DNA from: an uncultured Collinsella sp. | GTDB lineage: Bacteria > Actinomycetota > Coriobacteriia > Coriobacteriales > Coriobacteriaceae | Length of the DNA: 6,422 nucleotides | Assembly (NCBI GenBank): GCA_900551625.1 | Contig: URWZ01000098.1 | Span: forward strand, 1-6,422 | Direction: 5' to 3' | Shown here: positions 1 to 5,662 of the stretch, one piece after another | Numbering within the stretch: the stretch's first letter is position 1 | How the letters are laid out: each line of letters begins with the position of its first letter | Notes under the pieces: model-generated | Seen by the model: the letters and a program-made list of their open reading frames with translations, nothing else | What the model was told of the DNA's origin: nothing | Database searches by the model: none | Translations under genes and position numbers: made by a program

Positions 1-3
1 ATA

Positions 4-36
4 TCGTCGGCAGCGTCAGATGTGTATAAGAGACAG
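4..36 (+). other. Untrimmed Illumina Nextera (Tn5) read-1 adapter
   Basis: These 33 bases match the Nextera read-1 adapter from its TCGTCGGCAGCGTC sequencing-primer part (4-17) into the 19-bp Tn5 mosaic end (18-36, ending AGAGACAG). It is synthetic library sequence, not chromosome. The ispD reading frame on the minus strand is intact up to base 37 and stops making sense exactly at the adapter junction, which confirms that the contig was extended into the adapter. Bases 1-3 are presumably also non-genomic. Confidence 0.97.
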
Positions 37-152
37 CGGATGGACCAGCTCATAAGCGGACGACCCGCTACATTGACGAGCTGCTTGCCACCGGGGTTGC
101 CAAAGCGCTGGCCGCTGCCACCGGCAACGACCACGGCGCATACGGGCGCCAT
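37..152 (-). CDS. ispD: IspD, 2-C-methyl-D-erythritol 4-phosphate cytidylyltransferase (N-terminal fragment)
   Basis: IspD transfers CMP from CTP to methylerythritol phosphate, giving CDP-methylerythritol and pyrophosphate in the cytosolic MEP route to isoprenoids. Only 38 complete codons are present; the rest is lost at the contig end, where adapter replaces genome. The visible peptide starts MAPVCAVVVAGGSGQRFG and shows the nucleotidyltransferase signature: a beta strand (residues 4-9), the glycine-rich CTP-binding loop GGSGQR (11-16, including the family's conserved Arg), and a conserved Lys in GGKQL (Lys23), followed by the usual G-R-P-L segment (30-33). The ATG shares its A with the TAA stop of disA (TAATG), so the two genes are probably translationally coupled and cotranscribed. 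The fragment was found by reading the minus strand directly. The identification is strong despite the short length because the motif order and spacing fit the family. Confidence 0.88.
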
Positions 153-1219
153 TATGCGTTCCCCTGTTTGGTGCCCTTCATGCGGTACAGGGAGTCCGCA
201 AGAATGGCAGGGTTGTTAACGCCAAAGTCGCCCAGGCGCTCCGGATCCTCGCTGATGTCGTCCATGAGTTCCTGCAGCGAGCCGTACTCGTCGACAATCT
301 TCTCGGCTACGCCGTCGCGCACGACGGACACGCGCGAAAGCGTGCGCAGGCCCAGCGGCGTCATGACGGAGTCCTCGTCCAGGTCGTCGTAGCCCAAAAC
401 CGCCGCCACATGCTGTGGGTCGGACAGGTCCTTAGGCGTCATGCGGCTAAGCTCTGCGCGGATCTTCTCGGCATTGGCCTCGGAGGAGTCGCTCGCGTAG
501 TCGCGGATCATCAGGTCGTATTCGGTATCCATACTGGAGCCGGCAAGCTGCTCGAGCTGCATCTGCACGAGCTTGCCCTGGTTGCCCAGCTTGACGATGC
601 AATCCTTAAGCTCGGTCTTTGCCTGCTGCATGATCTCGAAGCTCGAGAAAATACCGGTAATGTCGGCGAGCGTAACGTAGTCGTCGAGCTCAAGGGCCGT
701 CAGGCGCAGCAGGGAGCGATCAAGCGACTGACGGGTGGTTTGGAGCGTGGCGACGAGCTGGTTGACCGAGCTCATGATGGTGGTGACGGGCTGGATCTCG
801 TAGCTCTTGCCGTGGACGTACACGTTGACGACGGCACGACGGGCCGAAACCGAGATCACGATGGCGTCGGTGAGCACCGACATGCGAGCGGCAGTACGGT
901 GACGCATGCCCGTCTCGCTCGTGGCGAGCGAGGGATCGGGATTGAGGTGGAAGTTGGCGCGCAGGATCTGGGTGAGGTCACCGTCGATTACGATGGCGCC
1001 GTCCATCTTGGAAAGCTCGAACAGACGGTTCGAGGTGAACGAAATGTTGAGCGGGAAGCCGTCGTTACCGGCAGCGAGCACGTTTTCGGTGTCGCCGACG
1101 CAGATAAGGGCGCCCAGGTGACCGGCGATGATCATGTCGAGGGCGGTGCGGATCGGCTGACCAGGTGCCGTCAGGCGGATGGCCTGTTCCATACGCTTTT
1201 GCAGCTCGTTCTTATCCAA
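152..1219 (-). CDS. disA: DisA, diadenylate cyclase / DNA integrity scanning protein
   Basis: This enzyme condenses two ATP into the second messenger c-di-AMP and scans DNA for branched structures. The 355-residue length is normal for the family. The N-terminal DAC domain (about 10-145) has both catalytic signatures: DGA at 73-75 (in KMDGAIVID) and RHRTAAR at 106-112. A helical spine (about 150-290) follows, then a C-terminal helix-hairpin-helix DNA-binding region (about 293-347). The second hairpin there reads GDFGVNN instead of the usual G-hydrophobic-G, so it is somewhat degenerate. No membrane segment is seen, which fits DisA rather than CdaA. The start is TTG at 1219-1217, preceded at 7 nt by GGGAG. 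An in-frame TAG at 1255-1253 blocks any long extension, and the upstream ATGs are out of frame. The next in-frame Met is residue 10, which would cut into the domain. ispD follows with a one-base overlap. Confidence 0.96.
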   Translation of the reverse strand: MDKNELQKRMEQAIRLTAPGQPIRTALDMIIAGHLGALICVGDTENVLAAGNDGFPLNISFTSNRLFELSKMDGAIVIDGDLTQILRANFHLNPDPSLATSETGMRHRTAARMSVLTDAIVISVSARRAVVNVYVHGKSYEIQPVTTIMSSVNQLVATLQTTRQSLDRSLLRLTALELDDYVTLADITGIFSSFEIMQQAKTELKDCIVKLGNQGKLVQMQLEQLAGSSMDTEYDLMIRDYASDSSEANAEKIRAELSRMTPKDLSDPQHVAAVLGYDDLDEDSVMTPLGLRTLSRVSVVRDGVAEKIVDEYGSLQELMDDISEDPERLGDFGVNNPAILADSLYRMKGTKQGNA

Positions 1220-1308
1220 GGCATCGCTCCCATCGTATACGCTCCATAAACGCTAAATAGTTTCTCACGGTTTGTCCCCGCAGCAGCCACGAAATCCGAT
1301 GCTTACAG

Positions 1309-1395
1309 AATGAGCGAACACCGCTTAGGTAGCTCATTTGGGACGGGGCTCCTTTGACTGCTCATGTGGTAGCATCGGGTCTCATATAAATGAGG
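1309..1395. repeat. Cluster of CTCAT/ATGAG inverted units between disA and mntP
   Basis: The 221-bp divergent intergenic region contains five copies of a CTCAT unit in alternating orientation: ATGAGC 1310-1315, GCTCAT 1332-1337, GCTCAT 1360-1365, TCTCAT 1380-1385 and ATGAG 1390-1394. The first pair forms a perfect 7-bp inverted repeat (AATGAGC 1309-1315, GCTCATT 1332-1338, 16-nt spacer). The last pair forms the tight palindrome CTCAT-ATAA-ATGAG (1381-1394). They could be operator half-sites for a regulator of mntP or disA, or RNA hairpins. I know of no named regulator with this motif, so the function is unassigned. Confidence 0.4.
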
Positions 1396-1433
1396 GAGTA
1401 GTCGCGTAATCGGGCTCGCCCGCAGAGAGGGAG
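1385..1433 (+). promoter_or_regulatory. Possible mntP promoter -10, leader and ribosome binding site
   Basis: TATAAA at 1385-1390 would serve as a -10 element and lies inside the CTCAT-ATAA-ATGAG palindrome. No good -35 is present at 16-18 bp (TCATGT at 1362-1367 for 17 bp), and TTGACT at 1354-1359 is too far away. AGGGAG (1428-1433) is the Shine-Dalgarno, 7 nt before the mntP ATG. Between them, CGGG-CTCG-CCCG (1411-1422) forms a small hairpin. TAGTC (1399-1403) can pair with GACTA (1437-1441), which would bury the first base of the start codon. A transcript begun from this -10 would have a leader of only about 40 nt. The ribosome binding site is solid; the promoter and the pairing are conjecture. 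Confidence 0.35.
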
Positions 1434-1440
1434 CCAGACT

Positions 1441-2019
1441 ATGGGACTCGCAGAGCTCGTGTTGCTCGCCGTTGGCCTTTCGATGGACGCCTTTGCTGTT
1501 TCCATCTGCAAGGGTCTCGGCATGAAGAAGATCAACCTTAAAGTCGCCGTGGTGCTCGGTCTGTTCTTTGGCGGCTTTCAGGCCGGCATGCCCGTAATCG
1601 GATGGGCGCTCGGCAGTCAATTCATGGACATCATCGGACCCATCGACCATTGGATCGCCTTTATCCTATTGGCCTTTATCGGCGGCAAAATGCTGTGGGA
1701 AGCCTTTACCGAAGACGAGGATGAGGGCGACGGCAAGGATGCTGAAAAAATTGACCTGGCAGAATATCTGATTCTTGCCATTGCCACCTCGATTGACGCC
1801 CTAGCCGTAGGTATCTCGTTTGCGGCGCTCTCGGTTGACATCGTTCCCGCTGTATCGCTTATCGGCGTCACAACGTTTATCTTCTCCGTCGCCGGCGTAG
1901 CGATCGGCCATACCTTTGGCGCGCGTTACGAAAAACCCGCCACCATCGTGGGTGGCGTCGTACTCGTCCTCATCGGGCTTAAGATCTTACTTGAGCATCT
2001 GGGGATCCTCACGATATAA
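1441..2019 (+). CDS. mntP: MntP, manganese efflux pump
   Basis: MntP is an inner-membrane exporter that lowers cytoplasmic Mn(II) when it is in excess. The 192-residue length and hydropathy fit the family: six predicted membrane segments at about 3-23, 36-58, 66-88, 105-128, 132-155 and 167-188, arranged as two internally repeated halves. Each half carries the family's conserved aspartate motif: GLSMDAFAVS with Asp16, and ATSIDALAVG with Asp119. The E. coli protein needs the equivalent residues. The GGFQAGMPVIGW stretch (44-55) is also typical. A very acidic loop (EDEDEGDGKD, 91-100) joins the halves and should lie in the cytoplasm. The ATG start is supported by AGGGAG 7 nt upstream. mntP is divergent from disA and is followed after 123 bp by hipB. 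No convincing terminator follows its TAA, so some read-through into hipBA is possible. Confidence 0.95.
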   Translation: MGLAELVLLAVGLSMDAFAVSICKGLGMKKINLKVAVVLGLFFGGFQAGMPVIGWALGSQFMDIIGPIDHWIAFILLAFIGGKMLWEAFTEDEDEGDGKDAEKIDLAEYLILAIATSIDALAVGISFAALSVDIVPAVSLIGVTTFIFSVAGVAIGHTFGARYEKPATIVGGVVLVLIGLKILLEHLGILTI

Positions 2020-2059
2020 AAAACGCCTCTCATAAGCCAACGTCAATGTAGGAGTCTCA

Positions 2060-2127
2060 TGCAGAGTTTTGCATAATGCCTATTCGTGCAGACTTTTGCA
2101 TGTCATACTAATATGCAAAAGTCTGCA
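2060..2127. promoter_or_regulatory. hipBA operator array: three TGCA-N6-TGCA sites at 27-bp spacing
   Basis: Three 14-bp sites precede hipB: TGCAGAGTTTTGCA (2060-2073), TGCAGACTTTTGCA (2087-2100) and its exact reverse complement TGCAAAAGTCTGCA (2114-2127). Their starts are exactly 27 bp apart. Sites 1 and 2 differ at one position. Sites 2 and 3 lie in a perfect 17-bp inverted repeat (arms 2085-2101 and 2113-2129, 11-nt spacer). Each site has TGCA at both ends, as expected for binding of a dimeric helix-turn-helix protein. Candidate -10 elements (CATAAT 2072-2077; CATACT 2104-2109) lie between or within the sites, so binding would block RNA polymerase. By analogy with E. coli hipBA, HipB and the HipB-HipA complex probably bind here to autoregulate the operon. 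Confidence 0.75.
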
Positions 2128-2131
2128 CGTT

Positions 2132-2137
2132 AGGAGA
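2132..2137 (+). promoter_or_regulatory. hipB ribosome binding site
   Basis: AGGAGA lies 5 nt before the GTG start codon of hipB and only 4 nt after the last operator site. It fixes GTG 2143 as the start. If transcription begins upstream of 2085, the 17-bp inverted repeat would fold into a hairpin immediately before this site. Confidence 0.75.
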
Positions 2138-2142
2138 TCGCC

Positions 2143-2613
2143 GTGGATACCCTTCCCATCACCACACCGCGCCAAGCTGGCATCTACGTGCGCCAGGCAC
2201 GCGAGGCACAGGGAATCACCCGTGCGGCGCTCGCTAAAAAAGCCGGTGTTTCGGAGCGCCTGCTCGCATCGCTCGAGCTAGGAGATGCCACCGGCATTCG
2301 ACTCGACAAGCTATTGGCAATCTTCAATGCTCTCGGACTGGCGCTCGCCGCTCAAGGGGATATAGGCGAAACGAAAAATGAGCAATCAGCCAACGTTCCG
2401 CGTGCCGATTTGCAACCTCACAGTACCCCCAGACGCCATCGCGCTCAACGTCCCTCTCATAGCTACCGTTGCTGCGCCGCCATTCCGGTTCTTGCAGACG
2501 CCCCCTTTACGTCTGAACTCTACGACAAAGCCTTCGCAGATTTCGCCATGTCCAATCTCGGAGTCTCGATTGCCGCAAACGCATCTGTCCAACCAAAGCC
2601 TGACGGGAAATAG
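2143..2613 (+). CDS. hipB: HipB-like antitoxin, helix-turn-helix regulator with a long C-terminal tail
   Basis: This is the likely antitoxin and autorepressor of the downstream HipA kinase. Residues about 11-70 form an XRE/Cro-type helix-turn-helix domain: the scaffold helix starts at AGIYVRQAREAQ, the HTH lies at about 26-47 (ITRAALAKKAGVSERLLASLEL), and LDKLLAIFNALGLAL (55-69) closes the domain. Residues 71-156 are not recognised. They comprise a polar linker, a basic His/Arg/Ser-rich stretch (87-109), and a more ordered-looking end (SELYDKAFADFAMSNLGVSIAA, about 124-145). HipB proteins are usually shorter (E. coli's is 88 residues), so the tail is unusual. It may be the part that contacts HipA, or it may contain compensating frameshifts. 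The GTG start is set by AGGAGA. The stop lies 3 nt before the hipA ATG, a classic coupled toxin-antitoxin layout. Role is inferred from domain and context. Confidence 0.85.
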   Translation: MDTLPITTPRQAGIYVRQAREAQGITRAALAKKAGVSERLLASLELGDATGIRLDKLLAIFNALGLALAAQGDIGETKNEQSANVPRADLQPHSTPRRHRAQRPSHSYRCCAAIPVLADAPFTSELYDKAFADFAMSNLGVSIAANASVQPKPDGK

Positions 2614-2616
2614 CCA

Positions 2617-3921
2617 ATGGCCAGAACATCACTTCGGACCATTATTTGCGGCGTACCTGCGGGAACGCTCACGCAAGATGAGAACGGTCTTATCAGCTTT
2701 ACCTACGATCATGACTATGACGGGCCAGCCCTATCGACCAACATACCCGTATCGAATCGCACATACGGACAACAGGTCATGAATCCGTACCTGTTTGGCC
2801 TTCTACCCGACAGCGAGGATCAGCGAAAAGCGATTGCTGCCGAATTCGACGTTAGACCCAACAATGCCGTTGCGCTACTCAGCCATATCGGACTTGACTG
2901 TCCGGGTGGAGTGCAGTTTTGTGCCGAAGAAGACGTCAACGCCGTCCTGCATCGCACCAGCGAATACCGCCCTATAGGCGATCACGAGATTGCGCTGCGT
3001 CTCAAGTCGATCAGAGATGACCGCGATGCATCGTGGATGGGTCTAGATGAAAGTTGGTCACTTGGAGGCAACCAGGGCAAGTTCGCGCTCGCGTTCATAA
3101 ACGGCCGCTGGTGCGAATGCATGGGCTCCTCGCCCACGACGCATATTTTCAAAAATGGCGTTATCGGATTTAAACTCGAGGCTCTCAATGAGTTTGTCTG
3201 CATGAAAAGCGCCCAGCGCGCCGGTATCGCAACGGCAAACGTCGAATATCGTATGTTTGAGGACGAACCTGCCCTCATTGTTGAGCGCTATGACCGCATG
3301 AAAGTCGAAGACGGAACGATCAGGCGTCTACATCAAGAAGACCTCTGCCAGGCACTTGGGGTGATGCCCGCCCAAAAGTACACGGCAGACGGCGGCCCGA
3401 CCACCCGCGACATTCAAGAGCTCCTCATAAATACGAGCCACCATCAACTTAACCTGTATCTGTTTACGCAAATACTGTTCTTCAACGCCATTATCGGCGC
3501 ACCGGATGCGCATGCGAAAAACTATTCCCTGCTCCTTGGAAACGACGGCGCAGCCATGATGGCTCGAATGTACGATGTCGCATCGGGTTTGGCATATGAG
3601 CGCATGCGCCGCCGAGCGCGCCTTGCCATGAGCGTTGGCGGCGAAAACCGTGTGGGACGCATCGGTCCAGGCGCTATCCGCCGATACCACGGTATGGGCG
3701 ACCCCGCGCTGGAGGCGGCGCTTACCGATGCCGGGCTATCCGAGAAGTTTTGCTTTGCGGCCATGATGGACCTCGCCTACGAGGTACCCATTTGCATGGA
3801 AGAGGTCATGGACGAATATGCCGACCTGCCCGGCATGGCGGACCTGCGCGAGCATATGCTCGGCCCCGTCCGCGAAAACTGCCAGCGCACCATCGACCTC
3901 ATCAAGGCGGATATGGGCTAG
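2617..3921 (+). CDS. hipA: HipA-family Ser/Thr kinase toxin
   Basis: HipA kinases phosphorylate a cellular target (glutamyl-tRNA synthetase in E. coli), causing growth arrest and drug tolerance; the target here is unknown. At 434 residues it is a full-length, single-chain HipA. The N-terminal subdomain (about 1-110) has the conserved ALSTNIPVSNRTY...NPYLFGLLPDSEDQRKAIA region. The kinase core follows: the Gly-rich activation segment SLGGNQGK (148-155), in which Ser148 matches the E. coli autophosphorylation Ser150; THIFK with Lys179 in the place of the ATP-binding lysine; VERYDR (222-227); the catalytic loop GAPDAHAKN (294-302; Asp297, Lys301, Asn302); and the metal-binding MYDVASG (Asp320). 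All catalytic residues are present, so the kinase should be active. The activation segment deviates from the common S-I-A-G-A-Q-E-K form. It starts 3 nt after hipB and probably relies on coupled translation, since only a weak GGGAA precedes it. Confidence 0.94.
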   Translation: MARTSLRTIICGVPAGTLTQDENGLISFTYDHDYDGPALSTNIPVSNRTYGQQVMNPYLFGLLPDSEDQRKAIAAEFDVRPNNAVALLSHIGLDCPGGVQFCAEEDVNAVLHRTSEYRPIGDHEIALRLKSIRDDRDASWMGLDESWSLGGNQGKFALAFINGRWCECMGSSPTTHIFKNGVIGFKLEALNEFVCMKSAQRAGIATANVEYRMFEDEPALIVERYDRMKVEDGTIRRLHQEDLCQALGVMPAQKYTADGGPTTRDIQELLINTSHHQLNLYLFTQILFFNAIIGAPDAHAKNYSLLLGNDGAAMMARMYDVASGLAYERMRRRARLAMSVGGENRVGRIGPGAIRRYHGMGDPALEAALTDAGLSEKFCFAAMMDLAYEVPICMEEVMDEYADLPGMADLREHMLGPVRENCQRTIDLIKADMG

Positions 3922-3952
3922 ACGCCAATCAATTTCCCATTTCTTAAAAGAA

Positions 3953-3993
3953 GAGAGGGGGCACCCGTCGCAAAAGCTCAGATGCCCCCTCTC
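3953..3993 (-). terminator. Strong hairpin between convergent hipA and pepD, probable pepD terminator
   Basis: GAGAGGGGGCA (3953-3963) and TGCCCCCTCTC (3983-3993) form a perfect 11-bp, GC-rich stem with a 19-nt loop. Read on the minus strand, the stem is followed by TTCTTTTAAG, an acceptable U-rich tail, so it works best as the pepD terminator. Read on the plus strand it follows hipA by about 30 bp, but the tail is ATAATGTCATTT, so termination of hipA would be weaker. It may serve both genes. Confidence 0.75.
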
Positions 3994-4011
3994 ATAATGT
4001 CATTTGCAATC

Positions 4012-4042
4012 CGCTAGCACGTGGCTCGGACTGCTGCTAGCG
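4012..4042. repeat. Second inverted repeat just downstream of pepD
   Basis: CGCTAGCA (4012-4019) and TGCTAGCG (4035-4042) pair perfectly over 8 bp around a 15-nt loop, 6 nt beyond the pepD stop. There is no T-run after it in either direction, so it is not a terminator by itself. It may protect the 3' end of the pepD mRNA or help the stronger hairpin beyond it. Confidence 0.4.
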
Positions 4043-4048
4043 CAACCT

Positions 4049-5506
4049 TTACGCAGCGAGGCGCTTGAGGACGTCGATGAGCAACTCGTAGAAGCGCTCG
4101 GCAGAAGCGAGCTCCATGCTCTCGTCCGGGGTGTGGACATCGGAGAGCGTCGGGCCCACGGCGATGGCGTCCAGGCCGTGCAGGGCCTCGGCGAACAGGC
4201 CGCACTCAAGGCCGGCGTGGATGGACTCGATGCGCAGCTCGGAGCCAAAGAGCTCGCGATAGCTCTCGACAAAGACGTCACGGACCGGCGAATGCTCGGC
4301 ATAGCTCCAGCCGGGATACTCGAACTCAAACTTGGCGTCGAAGCCCAGGACATCGGCCAGCGTCTGCAGACGGTCCTTGAACTCGTTCTGCAGCGAGGTG
4401 ATCGAGGAGCGCGGGGACAGCATGATCTTGACCTCGTCGTCAGAAGTGGCAACCACACCGATGTTGGAGGAAACCTCGACAGAACCGTCGGTGGCGACGT
4501 TGCGGCGAATCACGCCGTTAGGGGCAAGACGCAGGGCGCGGATGAGGGCAAGCGCGGACTTCTGGTCCATGGCCTCGACCTCGGCGTTGTCGGCAATCTC
4601 AACGGTGCAGGTAAAGCCGGGGTCGAAGACCTCGAGCTCGGCAGCAACGTCGGCGATGATGCCCTTTGCGATCTGGGCCGCGGCCTCGGCGGCAGCGTGG
4701 TCGGCGTAGACCAGAACAGCCTTGCACTCACGGTTGATGGCGTTGTCCTTAGTGCCGCCGTTAAAGCTGACGATGGCGGGCTCGCCAGCGACCATCAGGC
4801 GGTCGATGATGCGGGCCATGATGAGGTTGCCGTTGCCGCGCTCCAGGTTGATATCGCTGCCGGAGTGACCGCCCAGCAGGCCGGAGATGTCGAGTGTGAG
4901 GGTGCTACCGGTCTTGTGCTCGCGCACGATGGGGCAGGTGTAGGTAACGACGACGCCGCCGGCGCAGCTGACGGTGGCAACGCCCTCCTCCTCGGAGTCG
5001 AGGTTGATCATGGTGCGGGCGCTGATCTGGGACTTGTCGAGCGTCTCGGCACCGACCAGGCCAGTCTCCTCGTCGGTGGTGAATACGCACTCGAGGGCCG
5101 GATGGGCAATCGAATCGTCGTTGAGCACGGTAAGCATAAGCGCGACGGCGATACCGTTGTCGGCGCCCAGAGTGGTGCCGTTAGCGGTGAGGACGCCGTC
5201 CTTGACGACCAGGTCGATACCGTCGGTCGTAAAGTCGTGCTCGACGGAACCCAGCTTGTCGCACACCATGTCGATGTGACCCTGCAGCATCACGGTCGGG
5301 GCATTCTCGGCGCCGGCAGATGCGGGCTTGCGAATGATGACGTTGTAGACCTCGTCCTGATACACATCGAGACCGCGCTCCTTGGCAAACGCGACCAGGA
5401 AATCGCTGATGCCCTTCTCGTTGCCAGAACCACGGGGGATCGCGCTGACCTCCTCAAAGAAATGGAACAGCTGGGCGGGCTCGTAGCCGGTAATCTTGTA
5501 GTCCAT
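4049..5506 (-). CDS. pepD: PepD, Xaa-His (aminoacyl-histidine) dipeptidase, M20 family
   Basis: PepD is a cytosolic di-zinc peptidase that splits dipeptides such as carnosine-like Xaa-His substrates, feeding amino acid recycling. The 485-residue length is typical. All metal and catalytic residues sit where expected, offset by three from the Vibrio enzyme: His77 and Asp79 (QGHIDMV), bridging Asp116 (GADNG), catalytic Glu146 and ligand Glu147 (TDEETGL), Asp170 (NLDSEEEG) and His458 (SDVHTPDE). The lid/dimerisation domain lies at about 185-395 and contains SGLLGGHSGSDI (208-219). There is no signal peptide or membrane segment. The chosen start is ATG 5506-5504, 4 nt after a perfect AAGGAGG (5517-5511). 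An open frame to 5611 would add 35 residues that do not resemble the family and would ignore this site. The gene is convergent with hipA, in tandem with clpC, and separated from clpC by 213 bp with its own possible promoter. Confidence 0.96.
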   Translation of the reverse strand: MDYKITGYEPAQLFHFFEEVSAIPRGSGNEKGISDFLVAFAKERGLDVYQDEVYNVIIRKPASAGAENAPTVMLQGHIDMVCDKLGSVEHDFTTDGIDLVVKDGVLTANGTTLGADNGIAVALMLTVLNDDSIAHPALECVFTTDEETGLVGAETLDKSQISARTMINLDSEEEGVATVSCAGGVVVTYTCPIVREHKTGSTLTLDISGLLGGHSGSDINLERGNGNLIMARIIDRLMVAGEPAIVSFNGGTKDNAINRECKAVLVYADHAAAEAAAQIAKGIIADVAAELEVFDPGFTCTVEIADNAEVEAMDQKSALALIRALRLAPNGVIRRNVATDGSVEVSSNIGVVATSDDEVKIMLSPRSSITSLQNEFKDRLQTLADVLGFDAKFEFEYPGWSYAEHSPVRDVFVESYRELFGSELRIESIHAGLECGLFAEALHGLDAIAVGPTLSDVHTPDESMELASAERFYELLIDVLKRLAA

Positions 5507-5510
5507 GGTG

Positions 5511-5517
5511 CCTCCTT
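5511..5517 (-). promoter_or_regulatory. pepD ribosome binding site
   Basis: AAGGAGG on the minus strand is a consensus Shine-Dalgarno 4 nt from the pepD ATG. It decides the start and argues for high translation, stronger than any other site in the window. Confidence 0.85.
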
Positions 5518-5550
5518 GGCGCAACTGGTTAGACAGTAAGACATGCGCCT

Positions 5551-5579
5551 TGTATATTCCCAGACTTTGCGTGCATAAA
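5551..5579 (-). promoter_or_regulatory. Possible pepD promoter
   Basis: On the minus strand, TATACA (5556-5551) resembles a -10 box. TTTATG (5579-5574) stands 17 bp before it as a poor -35. Transcription would start near 5544 and give a leader of about 38 nt to the pepD ATG. The spacing is right and the -10 is good, but the -35 matches at only about three positions. Confidence 0.4.
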
Positions 5580-5662
5580 CCAGTCGAAAACGCCGAGCGC
5601 CCCCGCATCATCGGCTAACGGTGGACCGCATAGCGTAACGGTCACAACTTCACAGCTCTACA

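Noticed and set aside
18..36. Reading the Tn5 mosaic end as a natural transposon end
   Set aside because: It is joined directly to the Nextera sequencing-primer sequence, so it comes from library preparation.
22..219. Small plus-strand frame starting in the adapter
   Set aside because: The start codon lies inside synthetic sequence and the frame overlaps ispD and disA on the other strand.
410..1249. 279-codon open frame on the plus strand opposite disA
   Set aside because: Antisense of a well-supported gene; its translation is Val/Gly/Asp-rich with no domain.
1391..1440. Full yybP-ykoY manganese riboswitch
   Set aside because: Only a loop-like GGGAGTAG is seen. The roughly 100-nt aptamer with its second conserved loop does not fit before the ATG.
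1303..1650. Minus-strand frame covering the mntP start
   Set aside because: It overlaps the clear mntP gene and its leader, with no family resemblance.
2020..2059. Terminator after mntP
   Set aside because: There is an A-run and CCTCTCATAA but no matching stem on either strand.
2378..2782. 134-codon plus frame overlapping hipB and hipA
   Set aside because: It overlaps both genes, has no recognisable domain and no ribosome binding site. It is kept only as a hint of possible frameshift in the hipB tail.
4004..5539. 511-codon open frame on the plus strand opposite pepD
   Set aside because: It is an antisense shadow. pepD has every catalytic residue and a consensus ribosome binding site, while the plus-strand protein is low-complexity and matches no family; high GC keeps the opposite frame open.
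5507..5611. Longer pepD start adding 35 residues
   Set aside because: The added residues do not fit the family, and the perfect AAGGAGG next to ATG 5506 marks the real start.
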